A stretch of DNA of 64,000 nt from assembly GCA_025504975.1 (NCBI GenBank), contig JANUWI010000009.1:1364001-1428000 (forward strand), given 5' to 3'. Below the pieces are notes generated by a model, which did no database searches, was not told the origin of the DNA, and saw only the letters and a program-made list of their open reading frames with translations. Below, piece by piece: positions 12,840-25,196 of this stretch (position 1 is its first letter; every line of letters starts with the position of its first letter). This stretch comes from Plenodomus lindquistii. Its lineage: Eukaryota; Ascomycota; Dothideomycetes; Pleosporales; Leptosphaeriaceae. The translations under genes and the position numbers were made by a program.

Positions 12840-14260
12840 TAACTAGGTATAGATTACGTAATTAATATTATACTAAATATAAATATATCTAAGCTTTATA
12901 TCTATAAACTTACTTATATAGAGTCTAAAGTAGTAAAAGCCTATATTAATAATATAATAAATAAAAAACTAATTAAACTAAATTTATTTCTATACGCATT
13001 TCTAGTACTTATTATAAAAAAGCTAGAAAAAGGACTTTATATATATATAGACTATTAGAGATTTAATATAGTTACTAAAAAGAACTATAATATACTAATA
13101 ATTATTAAAAAAACGCTTATTTATATAGTAAAAATAAAGATTATATTATTAGTAGATATAGTTATAGCCTTTAATAAAGTATAAATTAAAGAAAGTAATA
13201 TAAAGAAAACTATATTCTTTACGCGCTATAGGTTATATAAATACTTAGTTATACCCTTTAGCCTATATAACGCTCTAGAGACTTTCTAAATATTTATTAA
13301 TAAAACTTTAAAAGAGCTTTTAAATATAATTTATAGTACGTACCTAGATAATATTTTTATTTATAGTAATAATAAATATTTTTATTATAGGTACGTGCTA
13401 AAAGTGCTTAGTAAGCTATAAATAGTAGAACTATTACTAGATTCTACTAAATATACTTTTAAAATAAAAAAGTAAAGTACTTAAGTATAACTTTAACTAC
13501 TAAAGGTATTAAAATAGACTTAGAGAAAGTAGCTACTATTATAAACTAGTAGCTACTTTATTTAGTTAAAGATATTTAATTTTTCTTTAGCTTTTATAAC
13601 TTCTACTACTAGTTTATTTAGAGTTTTTTATATATTATAAAGCTATTAATAGAGCTTATAAAAGATAGAAGCTAGAAGTTCTTTCTATTAGAACTAGAAA
13701 AAGTAGCTATAAAAGCTTTCTAATAATTAAAAAAAGCTTTTAATAAAGTAAGCGTTTTATTTTATTTTAATTTTAATTTAGAAACCTAGGTAGAGATAGA
13801 CGTATTAGACTTTATAACTACTATAGTTCTATTATAAATAGTAAATAGAATTCTCTAACTAGTTATATTTTTATTCTATAAAATAACACCTACTAAATAT
13901 AACTATAAAATCTATAATAAAAAACTTCTAGCTATTATATAAGTATTTAAAGAATAGTGCTTTAAGCTTTCTAGAACTAATATAGATAACTCTATCTATA
14001 TTCTAAATAACTATCTATTACTTTAAATATTTATAATAATAAAGTATTTTAACTACTAATAAGCTTACTAGGCTAAGTTTCTATTTAAGTTTAATTTTAA
14101 AATTACCTATTAACTAGAGAAATAGAGTACTAAACTAGATATATTAACTTATTAACTCTAGAACTTACTATATAATATAGAGAATGCCTATAAATAGTAC
14201 TAGGTTTAGATAATTATTAAACTTTACTAGATAGATTCTAAATTTAGAGTAGCTATAATA
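12840..14260 (+). pseudogene. Gypsy-1 reverse transcriptase/RNase H relic
   Basis: The Ty3/Gypsy RT reads through with Gln/Trp stops: IDYxRFNIVTKKN (about 13040), RYRLYKYLVIPFSLYNA (about 13225), and YLDN at 13341-13352 where active enzymes have YLDD. RNase H follows, with YNYKIYNKKLLAI (about 13895) and the AYxAKFLFKFNFKITY block (about 14065). The second catalytic Asp is Asn. No intact frame longer than 60 codons remains. Confidence 0.8.
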
Positions 14261-14520
14261 AAGTTTTATTAGAATAGAAAAGCCTATTACGCTATCTACC
14301 TCTACTAAACTTCTATAGAAATTCTAGAGAAAAGCTTTATAGACCTAGTTTAATTAGCCTACTAGACGTATAATACTAATAACTATACTAATAAAAATAT
14401 ATTTACTATTTATAGTTTTATTAATATAGAGCTAATAGTACTAGCTATAATAGATACTAATTTAAAAGAAAATAATATTTTTAAAATAATTTAATAGGCC
14501 TATAATACTAATACTATAGT

Positions 14521-14938
14521 TATAATAAAGCTATATCCTATTATAATAGTAACCTTTAGCTATAGAAGCTCCTTTATAAGCTACCTCTATCTTTCCCTAT
14601 ATAAGCTTATTAAAGATAGGAAACTATACTAACCTTTATCTAAACTACCTCTATACTATACCTAGTCTAGGTTCTACTAGAATTTCTACTCTACTATTAC
14701 CTATAGGCTAATATAGTAGAGGAAAAAAAAGAACTCTATAAAGGCCTAGAACTACTACTAAGTTCTACTCTATATAGCTTACTTTTTTAATAGAACTATA
14801 AAGGTATAATTTTTTTATCCTTTTATATAAAGCTTATAAAAATATAATTTATTTAGCTTTTTAATCTACGCGCACTTCTATATACTTTTAAAGTAGATTT
14901 AGATACTTTCTAGTACTTTATATTTTTAAGCTATTATA
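14521..14938 (+). repeat. Gypsy-2 5' LTR (418 bp)
   Basis: Pairs with 21588-22005 over the full length without a length change. It ends CTATTATA, originally probably CTATTACA. C/T and G/A differences from its partner indicate RIP after insertion. Confidence 0.92.
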
Positions 14939-15549
14939 TTATAAAAAAATTATCTCTCTACTAGTAATAGCCTATATAATATTACTAATTTATTTAAAAG
15001 GATTATTTAAATTTTTTAGTTAACTAGCCTCTAAAACCTTCTAGGTTCTAGCTTTAATTAACGCTAATAGATCTATTAACTATTCTAAAACTAGATTCTA
15101 GAGATCTTTAGTTAACTAAAGCTTATAGGTTTAGACTTCTATAGCATTACTAGCTTAGATTACCTTTAAAAAAGTTATGTTAAATAGTACTAAAGTAGAG
15201 ACTTAAAAACTACTAATAACCTAGTAGGATTAGAGGTAAAGCTAATACCTATTTTTATTAATAAAAAATAAAAGGAAATAACCTACCTTTTTAGAAGGCC
15301 TATAAACTTATTAAATATTTAAAATATAGAAAATAACTAATACTAGCTAATTAGAAAATAACTAGAGTTAGACTAAAGCTAGACCTACTTTAGTAGAACT
15401 AAGAAATCTACTAACTATAACTTCTAATAACGCTATAGAGATAATAGCCTAGCTACGCGCTAAATTAGCAGCTCTATAGGCTAAAATAAAGCCTATTAAA
15501 AAAAAAACTTTACCTAATACTGCTTCTAGACTTACCTCTATTCTCTACT

Positions 15550-16410
15550 AAAAACCTTTAAACTTATTAATATTACTAGTTAATAAAATTACTTTCTAAA
15601 GCCCTTTTTTATATTTTTAAAAAGCTACGTTTATTAGAGCGTACTCCTTTTATTTTTAAACTATTAGATAGAAAGAACTCTACTTATAGATAATAGAAGG
15701 CTTTAATACTAGACTAATTTAAAATTAATAGTAACTACTACTATTCTAAGCGTGCTTATATAGTACTAGTTTAGAGTAGTACTTCTAGTCTAGCTAAAGA
15801 GTATTTTAAGCTCTAATACCTATCTAATAATAAAGCTAACTACTTTTTCTCTATAAAAGTAATAATAGCTACACTTAATAAATACTTTATTATAGGTAAT
15901 AAATAAGCTAAAGCACGTAATACCTTTAACTAACTATATATAGATAAAAATAAAACTTTTCTAGCTTTTAAAGCATGTTTTTTAAACTATACTATAAAAG
16001 AATATATACTTTACTTAAAATAGATTTACTATATATAGGTAAAGATAACTCCTAGCCTACGTATTTTAAGTTAAAAGTTTAAGTATATTTAGAATAACTT
16101 TTTTTTAGATATAATAGAGCACTTTACTACTTTTAATATAGAAAAAAAAACCTACTTAAAAAATATATATTATTAGAACTCTTCTTTTAATAGTACTACT
16201 AAGTTCTAATCTAGAACTATAGTATAACCTAGTTTAAATACCTTTTAAAAAAAAACTTTAGAAAATACTATACTATATATAGCCCTCTAAACCTTTTTAT
16301 AACTAACTATAGTACCTCTATAGTAAGCGTTAGCTACCCTAGCTTCTAAAAAGGCACTAGGTAACTACTATAACTATAGTAAGCTAGAATACTACGCTAA
16401 TAAATATCTA
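15550..16410 (+). pseudogene. Gypsy-2 gag relic with destroyed CCHC zinc knuckle
   Basis: A gag-like frame runs up to a CX2CX4HX4C-spaced motif at 16366-16407. All four metal ligands read Tyr (TAC, TAT, TAC, TAT), exactly what TGC/TGT and CAC become after CpA/TpG to TpA mutation. The residues between them (YN, SKLE, YANK) fit the usual CYNCGKxGHYANKC family pattern. The nucleocapsid can no longer bind zinc. Confidence 0.75.
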
Positions 16411-16559
16411 TTACTATAAATAAAAAAAATTATAATTAAAAATTACTCTAACTAATATTATAACGCTGCTAAAGTACTAGACCTAGAGGAAAATTAGAAA
16501 GGAAATAAGTAGTCCTAAAAGTAATACGCTACTTAGAATTAAGTTAAAAGTATAACCTA

Positions 16560-19500
16560 TTAAACTTTAATCTTTTAAAGCTATTTTAAAGTTTCTATTT
16601 CTTTATCTCTACTATTTTATATAACCTAGGCGTAGGTATAAAACTACTATTACTTATTAATACTAGCGCCTAAAGATATCTTTTTTTAAATTTATATATT
16701 ATTTTTTTTTTATCTTTTTTATTTTAAACTAAAGTCTAAAAACTACCCTATTTAGTAATAATTAGAGGGTTTAAAGACTAAATCTTTTTACTAGTTATAA
16801 AATATATCTATTTCTATATAATTATAGATAGATAAAAAATTCTAAACTACCTATTTATTATATTAGATCTAGAAGCTTAAAATGTAATTATTAGGATATA
16901 ATAGTTAAAAAGGTTTAAAATTCTACTAGATATAGATAGGTTTTAGTTATAGTAGCTAGCTACTTACTCTAAAACCTATATTTTTACTCCCTTTATTTTT
17001 ATATAACTCTATTAATTAATATAAAAAAGCATATTACTTTTAATATTAAAAGATAAAACACTCTATAAAAAAAAGAGTTATATTAGAAAACTAGTAGTCT
17101 ATACCTCTTAATTAATTATATTTATAGAATTTTTAAAGCCCTATAATACTAGAACATCTTTTTAAAAATATAAAAACTAGACCTGCTTTAAAAGCCCTTT
17201 AAAACCCTTTCTAGTCTCTAAATTACTATTATTTCTGCTAATACTTTCTATTTTAATATAAAAAAAAAAAAAAATAAGTTCTTTACTACTAGTCTGTATA
17301 AAATTAACTAAATCTTTTAAAACTATAATAAAAAGGACGTATAAAAAAATAACTATCTAATCTAGAACTAACTTCTTTTCTACTACTAGTAGTATTAAAA
17401 CGTATTTAGTTTACTAGTAGTAAAGGAACTACTAGAACACTAACTATATAACTATAAAATTATTCTAAATAAACCTTTACCTAATAACTTTAGCTCTCTA
17501 TATAAGTAAAATACTAAAGATTTAAAAGCTATTAAAAAGTATATCTAGAAGAACTTATAGAAAGGATTTATAAAGACTAGTTATAGCCCTTTTACTTCCC
17601 CTATTCTCTATATCTATAAACCTAATAAATTACTTTATATCTATATTAACTACTATAAGCTTAACTAGCTTACCTAAAAGGACGCCTACCTAATTTTAAA
17701 GATAAATAACTTACTAATCTACCTAAGTAAAGCTAAAATCTTTACTAAGTTTAATATTTAAGTAGCCTTTAATAAAATTTATATAATTCTAGATTTTAAA
17801 GAATATACTACTTTCTATACCTATTATAGATTATATAAGTGTAAAGTACTCCTTTTTAGCCTCTATAATAGCCTCTCTATCTATTAAAAGTATATAAATA
17901 ATATACTTATAGATTACTTAGATAATTTTTATATTACCTACTTAAATAATATTTTTATCTACTCTAAAAATGTCTAGAGCTACTAAAAATATATTAAGCT
18001 TATTCTAGAAAGACTATAGAAAGTAGGGCTATAAGTAGTAATTAAAAAAAGTAAATTCTATATTATTTAGACTAAGTACTTAGAATATATTCTAACTAAT
18101 AAAGGAATAGACGTAAATTTAGAAAAAGTAGAAGTACTTTATAACTAAGTCTAACCTACTACTATAATAGGTATTAAATCTTTTCTAGAGTTTATAGAAT
18201 TTTATAGATAATTTATCTCTAAATTTTTATAAGTAGCTAAGCCTATAATAGCTTTATAAAGTCCTTTAACCCTATTTATATAGACTAAAAATTACTAAAA
18301 TAGCTTTAAAAAGCTAAAGTCTTTACTTCTAGTAATCCTAGTTCTATACTACTTTAATTCTAATTATAATATAAAACTAGAAACTAACGCCTCTAATAGA
18401 GTAGTAGCTAGGATTATATTTTAAAAATACCTAGATAGTAAATAGTACTCTATAGCCTTCTATAGTAAAATACTTACTAGAGTAGAGCTTAATTAGAAGA
18501 TATATAATAAAAAACTATTTACTATTATTACTATTTTTAAAAAATAGAAAGCTAAACTAACTTTAGTTTAGCACTAAGTCTAAGTATATATTAATTACTA
18601 ATCTTTAGAGTACTTTATAAGTATAAAGGTTCTAAATTAATAATAAGCTAACTAGGCTAAATTTATAGCCTTTTTTAACTTTTAAATTAAGTATACTTTA
18701 GGTAAAAGTAATAAGCACGTAGATATTTTTAGTTAATAAAAATAAAATATAAAAAATTTTAAAGTAGCCTAGTAAAATAATTACTTTTTAGTCCTTTTTA
18801 ACCTAGCTAGGCTATATAGCTATATTAACTCTAAACTAGTAAAGTAATACCTAGAGTTCTCTCTATAAATAACTATTACTTCTCTCTAACTAACTCTAAT
18901 AATATTACTAGATTCTTTAGAGCTAATAAAAACCCTATTAAAAGAGAACTAATAGTTTTTTAAAAAAGAACGCTTTTTACTACCTTTTTAGTATTAGATA
19001 AATAATAGACTTCTTTTTTATAGTAACTACCTTTATATTCCTCTAGACTCCCTACTCTATATAAAACTTATTAGAGAGGTATATAATTAAGTATCTATAG
19101 CCTATTTTAGTACTATAAAAACTTACTAGTTACTTATATAATAATATTACTAGAAAGAGATAAAAGCTACCTATAAATAGTACATGCGTAACTATATTAC
19201 CTACTAAAAATTCTATCTAAAATAGACCTAAATATAAAGGTTCCTTTACCTTTTACTAATTCTAGAGAAACCTATATAATATTTTATAATAAACTTTAAT
19301 CTTTTTCTAAAAACTAATATAGCTATAATTAGATTCTAGTAATTATTAATTAACTTTTTAAGTAAGTAATTATAATACTATACTATAAAATAATAAATAC
19401 CTAAAGCTTTACTTAACTATTTATATAATAGGTATACTAGTTTAGATATACTTCTAAAAGTATTATTTCTAACTATAGCGCCTAGTTTATTTTTTAATTC

Positions 19501-20360
19501 TAGTTTAAATTCTACTAAATTATAGGTGCTAAAATATAACTCTCTACTACCTATTATAAATAAACTAATAGCTAAACTAAAATTATAAATAAGTATATTA
19601 ACTAAAGCCTATAGCTATTTATAATATACTACTAGAATAATTAGAGTAAACTTTTTCTACTTATAGACTAAGCCTAGATAACGCTTCTACACGCGTTAAT
19701 AGAAATAGCTCTATACTAGCTTTTATATAGTTTTAAACTCTAATAGAGCTAGAACTAGCGCTACTTAAAAGTAGCTAATTCTATTAAAAAACTTAACTAC
19801 TAGAAAGCTTATAATCTAGCTACCTAAATATATAACGCTTAGAAATAAGCTAAAAAGAATATAGAAAAGGTATAAAACTAAATATATTCTACTATTAACG
19901 CCTATTAATATTCTATTAACTAGAGAATTAGAGATAGAGTCTATCTCTCTACTACTAACCTAGTAACTATAAAATCTAGCTAAAAGTTATCTAAACTATA
20001 GAAAGGTCTCTTTAAAGTTTTTAAATAAATTAGGTATTTCTATAGATTTAAGCTTTTTTTAAGCTTTAAAATATATAACGTATTTACACCTAACGTCCTC
20101 TATAAAAATTCTAATAACCCTCTACTAAAATAAAAGGCTTTAAAGCTACTAGCTACCTCTATATAAAGCGTAAAAAAGTAGAAAGTTAAAAAAATCTTTA
20201 CTAGTAAGCTTATTTAAAATAAACTAAAATATAAAGCTAGCTAGATAGAATATAATCTAGACCTAACCTAGTACCTAGCCTCTAACTTTATAGGCTTTTT
20301 TTATAAATTATAAAACTTTTACTAGAAGTATTCTAATTATCTAGAACCTTTCTAGGCACT
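16560..20360 (+). pseudogene. Gypsy-2 pol relic: protease, RT, RNase H, integrase, chromodomain
   Basis: Protease-like LLLINTSA (about 16650) precedes RT at 17440-18110, with a PILYIYKPNKLLYIYINYYKLN-like block, AKIFTKFNI and the active site YLNN at 17939-17950 instead of YLDD. The thumb/RNase H reads TKYLEYILTNKGIDVN (about 18068) and VELNxKIYNKKLFTI (about 18483). Integrase lies at about 19000-19960, with a zinc-binding-like start, LVIINRLSK and a QLSTTYYKQTNSQTK-type core. A chromodomain-like YNLDLTWYLASNF lies at about 20250, typical of fungal chromoviral Gypsy elements that target heterochromatin. Stops occur throughout. Confidence 0.82.
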
Positions 20361-20452
20361 ATATAGATAGCTTTAAATATAAAAAAAAAAAGTAAAAAAT
20401 ATATTATAGTTAGTAGATAATTATATTTTATAAGTCTAATAGTTTTTCTATT

Positions 20453-21296
20453 ATTAATATATAAAGATTATAGCTAATATATAAAACTAGTATATAGCCT
20501 TTACTAATAAAACCTTTAGCTTAGTAAGCTAACTATTATAAATAGGTATAGAAGCTTTTTAGAACTTACTTATCTACTACTATAACCTTTTAACCTCTAC
20601 TTTACTATTAGAGGCGTTATATACTTTACTTAACTTAGAGTCTTTAGCGCCTTTACACTTTAAAAACTTTCTATTAGGCCTATAAATAGGCCTACATTTC
20701 TTTTTACTACTAGAAAAACCTAGAGCCTCTCTAGAAAGAGCGGCAGCTAAAGCTACTACGTTTTTCTAAAAAAGCTATATTTTCTAGCGTAAGTCTAAAA
20801 CCTTTTTATATAGGCTTTAAAGCTTTTTCTATTATATATAGTAGCTTACTAGTATTATATTAGTTACGCTAAGGCTAGTAACCTATATAGTTACTATCTA
20901 TACTATAGAAGCTAATATTTTTATAGCTAAGCTAGCTATAGCCTTTATATCCTCTAGCTTAGCTCTAAGCTCTTTTACTTTTTTTTTATTAGCTAGTATA
21001 GCCTGTGTAGCTAGGCCTTTAAAATTATAGAGTACTACTATAATTTAGTTATATTCTAGTCCTATATACCTAGGTACTTAAAAAGGTTAGAAAAAGCTCT
21101 AAGCTAGAGAGAGAGAACTACTATTTACTAGTTTATACTTTTTATTTAGAAGCGTGTAATAAGTATACTTCTTTAAGCCTACTAATTTAAATAAATATAT
21201 AAAGTTAAATTTACTATAGAACTAGGCGTAGATAAAGCGTAAGTAAAAAACCTAATAGGCTAGAGGGTATATACCTAGAGGTATAGAAATAGGCAT
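20453..21296 (-). pseudogene. Possible antisense extra ORF relic in Gypsy-2
   Basis: On the strand opposite to gag-pol, a frame opening with ATG at 21296 (MPISIPLGIYPLAY) runs to about 20453. Interruptions are TAA/TAG where Gln/Trp are plausible; about 75 codons around 21000-20780 carry only a few. It has a hydrophobic N-terminal part, a coiled-coil-like Lys/Glu/Leu segment (KVKELRAKLEDIKAI, about 20970) and a basic C-terminus (SSSKKKCRPIYRPNRKF, about 20680). I recognise no domain. The complementary plus frame is hydrophobic and Ser/Leu rich, as the reverse of a charged coiled coil would be, so the minus reading is favoured but not proven. Confidence 0.4.
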
Positions 21297-21587
21297 CTTT
21301 ATAAAAGCTATTAGATATTAGTATTAGATATAATAATAAGTAGTATTAAAGTACGTATAATAAAGGTATAAAGTGTAAAAAGTAAAAAAAAATTATAATA
21401 TTTAAAAATTTATTATATCCTACTAGAGTAACTACTAGATTTAGTAGTTATTATAATAATTATTAATAAATAGTAAATAGAAAGTTATATTTACTATAAT
21501 AAAATAATAATTCTAGAATAAACTTTATATAGAGGTTATATAGAGAATACTTAGATATAGAACTATCTAATTTAAAGTAGGGGGTAA

Positions 21588-22005
21588 TGTAATAAAGCTA
21601 TATTCTATTATAATAGTAACCTTTAGCTATAAAAGCTCCTCTATAAGCTACCCCTATCTTTTTTTATATAAGCTTATTAAAAATAGGAGACTATACTAAC
21701 CTCTATCTAAACTACCTCTATACTATACCTAGTCTAGGTTCTACTAGAATTCCTACTCTACTATTACCTATAGGCTAATATAGTAGAGGAAAAAAAAGAA
21801 CTCTATAAAGGCCTAGAACTACTACTAAGTTCTACTCTATATAGCTTACTTCTTTAATAGAACTATAGAAGTATAATTTTCTTATCCTTTTATATAAGGC
21901 CTATAAAAATATAATTTATTTAGCTTTTTAATCTACGCGCACTTCTATATACCTTTAAAGCAGATTTAGATGCTTTCTAGCACTTTATATTCTTAAACTA
22001 TTATA
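21588..22005 (+). repeat. Gypsy-2 3' LTR (418 bp)
   Basis: Full-length partner of 14521-14938, followed directly by the target duplication atagt. It retains TG at its start and scattered CpA/TpG (for example around 21961-21985), so it is slightly less mutated than the 5' copy. Confidence 0.92.
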
Positions 22006-22049
22006 ATAGTATAAGCTATTATAAAAGCTAAAAAAGATAGTAACTAACA

Positions 22050-23490
22050 CCTACTTTATAGGCTAATTTATAAAAACTAGAAATTATATATTTAGTTAGA
22101 AAACTATACTATTAATAATAGCTTACTTTATATTTCTAATAAAATCTATATACTAAATACTAACTAGCTATAAACCTATATTATTAAGCGTGCCTATTAA
22201 TTTTATTATAGAAGTTATAGTAGTAAGTATAGTAGTTATAATAAACTTAATTAATAGTACTACTAGCTATTAAGAATTAATAAGTACGTATAAGTCTACT
22301 TTACCTATTAAAAGTCTAAGTTATATTAAAAAAGTAAATATAAACTACTATACCTACTTCTAATTCTAGATAAGTATTTAAAAATAATTTTAATTAATTA
22401 TATTACTTATCTTCTACTATATAAAGATAATAGGTAAATCTATACTAGTATACTTATTATAGTTAATAAGCTTAGTAAAAAGAAAAAGTTTATATTTATA
22501 ATAGATCTAAAAGTTAAAACTTTTATATAAGCCTTTATAGAGTTTATCTAGTATAAAAAAGGATACCTAAAAGAGATTATTAGTAACTATAGTACTTAGT
22601 TTATTTTATACTTCTAGTTATACTTTTACTAATAACTTAGTATAAAGCCTAAGTTATTAATAGAATACTACTCTAAAACTAATAGTTAAACTAAAATTAT
22701 AAATACTTAGCTTAAGTAATACCTTTACGCGTATATTAATTATAAGTAAAATAACTAGGCTTTATTTCTACTTATAGTAGAGTTTAAAGCTAATAATATA
22801 ATTAGTATAAGTAGTAGTACTAACACTTTTTATCTAACTAAAGGCTATAACTTTAAGTTTAGTTTTAAACTTTTATAACTACTATTACTAAACTTAACTA
22901 TACTAGCTAAATATAATTACTAGAATACTAACTACTTTACTAAATAAATAGAAATATTTTAATAAGCACTATAACTAGAGTTATAATAAGCTTAAACTAA
23001 ATAAGTAAAGTTTATAAACTAAAACTATTTACCTACTCTAGCTTTTTAAATTAGTAATAAAGTTATACTAAATACGTATAATTTTTATACTACTTATTCT
23101 AGCTATTTATTTAACTTTAAAAATTATAGCCTATTTACTATTACCTATATAATTAATAATATAGCCTATAAACTTAGCTTTTTACCTAAATTTAGTAAAC
23201 TCTATAATATATTCTATCTATAGCTACTATACTTTTATAAAGACTAGCTATTACCTAGATAAATATAGAATACTAGTAACTATATATAATTTACTATACC
23301 TAATAATAATAATAAAATAAATTATAAAGTAAAGGCTATACTAAATATAAAAATTACTTTAAAGTAAATAGACCTATATATAAAAAAAAGGTTTACTATA
23401 GTACTTTATCTAGTAGTCTAACTATTTAAAAAGGCTAGATAATCTATTATAAAAGCTTTATATAAACGTTATTAATACTACTACGCTTAT
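22050..23490 (+). pseudogene. Gypsy-1 integrase and chromodomain relic (right of the insertion)
   Basis: The Gypsy-1 frame resumes after the Gypsy-2 target duplication. At about 22450-22800 it reads IIVNKLSKKKKFIFII, then FIEFIxYKKGYLKEIISNYST, the fungal Gypsy integrase core, followed by a TKIINTxLKxYLYAYINY stretch corresponding to the QTERxNQxLEQYLR block. A chromodomain-like VKAILNIKITLK...LYLVV...KKAR lies at about 23320-23480. The remaining 650 nt before the 3' LTR show no identified domain. Confidence 0.78.
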
Positions 23491-24135
23491 TTAAAACTTT
23501 TACTTTTAGTAGCTATAAGTACTTAGCCTCTATAAAATATTTAGTTTACTAATAAGTAAATAGTAGTTATTATTAATATATATAGTACTAAAATAACGCT
23601 TAAATACCTATTTTAATAGTTCTATAGTAAGTACTTACGTCCTATTTTATAACGCTCTACTTTAATTATAAATAAAGTACTACTACTATACTTTTTATTT
23701 AAAATAGTATTTAAAGTAGGAACTTTTATACTTATAGTTATTTTTATTAATTAACACTAGAGGATTATTTAAAAGATATAAAAATAGTAGACTAGACTAG
23801 TAGAGAGGATAGAGAGCTCTAGCTATGCTTTATTATTAATACTAGTATACTAAGTTAACTACTCTAAGTATTTTAATAGAATATTTTTACTAACTATTTA
23901 TAATAATTAATTATTAGTTACTTTAAAGCTTTACCTATAAGCTATTAGATATATTATTATAATAACTAATATATATAATAAGTAAAAATAGACTACTTAT
24001 ATTAGAATATAAAGTACGCTATATAAAAGTTATTTCTTTACTATTATAAGCCTGCGTATAGCTTTTATAAAACGTAGTAGCCTATATACTTAATATCTAA
24101 GTATTAAAACTTACTTTTTTTAGAAAAAAGGATAG

Positions 24136-24420
24136 TATTATAGTTTAAACTAATAACCTTTTAACTATTAGAGGTTTAATAATACTCTACTTTACTAGCG
24201 CTAGGCTATAATAGGCTAGCGCGTTTTAGTTAGTAGGAATATAGTATATTTCTACTTACGTATAGAAAACTAGCTCTCTATATAATATTTTACTATAGAG
24301 ACTATTAATTAACTTACTATAGAAGCTATTAATTAAATTACTATAGAGGCTATTAATTAACTTACTATAGAGGCTATTAATTAACTTACTATAAGTACTA
24401 CCTATGTTTATACCTTTATA
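24136..24420 (+). repeat. Gypsy-1 3' LTR (285 bp)
   Basis: Partner of 8971-9255, with four 24-bp units at 24292-24387. Followed by the target duplication atatc at 24421-24425. Confidence 0.9.
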
Positions 24421-24425
24421 ATATC

Positions 24426-24921
24426 TAGATATTTTACTAAGTTAATTAATTATAGCTATCTATAATAGTTAGTATTTAAAATAACTATATAAATTAATAA
24501 ACTAGATATTCTAAAAGTTAATATATTAAAGTTTTAAAGATTCTTATTTTATATATTTAATTTAGCTTAAATAATATCTATTAACTAAAATTAGATATAA
24601 AAAATTACTAGACTTCTATTATAAAATTATTTATAGTTATATATATATTTAAGAAATACGTATTATTTAATAATATTTTAGATAGAAGTTATTATTTAAT
24701 TTATACTAGATAATTAATAGTGCTAGACTATAAATTAGTAATAAGCTATAATTCTAAAAGTAGTAAAGTAAAATCTAAGTTTTTAAGTAATAAAATATAT
24801 AATATAGCTAAAAATATATTTAAATTCTCTATAGTAATCCTAAATACACCTTTTAGTTATATTAAAGCTTATTTATAGTATAATAGTTATTTATAGTATA
24901 TTTAAAACTCTAAAAACAATG
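24426..24921. other. Unclassified RIPed spacer between Gypsy-1 and Fot1-A
   Basis: About 500 nt of AT-rich DNA that continues the sequence into which Gypsy-1 inserted. I see no domain, LTR or terminal repeat in it. Confidence 0.5.
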
Positions 24922-24923
24922 TA

Positions 24924-25139
24924 TTTTACTACTAGAAGTAATAGTTCTTTTAGTACTAGAAATACTATATCCTTTTTTATAATTATTATTACTATTAATA
25001 TTTTACTTTACTACTATACAGCTAATATTATATTTAAATGTACTTTTCTAATTTTTTTAGTATATATAACTATTATCCCTAGTTTTTATATAATTACTAT
25101 AGTATTAAATATCTAGTAAAATAGGTATTTAACTACTAC

Positions 25140-25196
<57 letters not shown>

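Larger units (their letters stand above)
14521..22005 (+). mobile_element. Gypsy-2 LTR retrotransposon nested in Gypsy-1
   Basis: The LTRs are both exactly 418 bp (14521-14938 and 21588-22005). The 5-bp target duplication atagt lies at 14516-14520 and 22006-22010, so the element inserted between the RNase H and integrase regions of Gypsy-1. The 3' LTR keeps the canonical TG start while the 5' copy has TA. In the stretches I compared the copies differ only by transitions. Internal plus-strand order is gag with zinc knuckle, protease, RT, RNase H, integrase and chromodomain, then about 1.2 kb before the 3' LTR containing a possible antisense frame. The polypurine tract GTAGGGGG abuts the 3' LTR. 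Confidence 0.93.
8971..24420 (+). mobile_element. Gypsy-1 LTR retrotransposon, interrupted by Gypsy-2
   Basis: Two homologous 285-bp LTRs (8971-9255 and 24136-24420) are flanked by the 5-bp target duplication atatc (8966-8970 and 24421-24425). LTR termini are TA...TA, as expected for TG...CA after RIP. Between them in plus orientation lie gag, protease, reverse transcriptase, RNase H, [Gypsy-2 insertion], integrase and chromodomain relics, the Ty3/Gypsy chromovirus order. Removing the 7485-bp insertion and its duplicated 5 bp leaves an element of about 8.0 kb. A purine tract (GAAAAAAGGATAG) precedes the 3' LTR. It is related to Gypsy-3 by LTR ends (TATTATAGTTTAAAC) and integrase. Confidence 0.9.

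Noticed and set aside
24919..25116. 65-codon open frame as a gene
   Set aside because: It overlaps the left terminal repeat of Fot1-A, on the strand opposite to the transposase, and is low-complexity Ile/Thr/Tyr.
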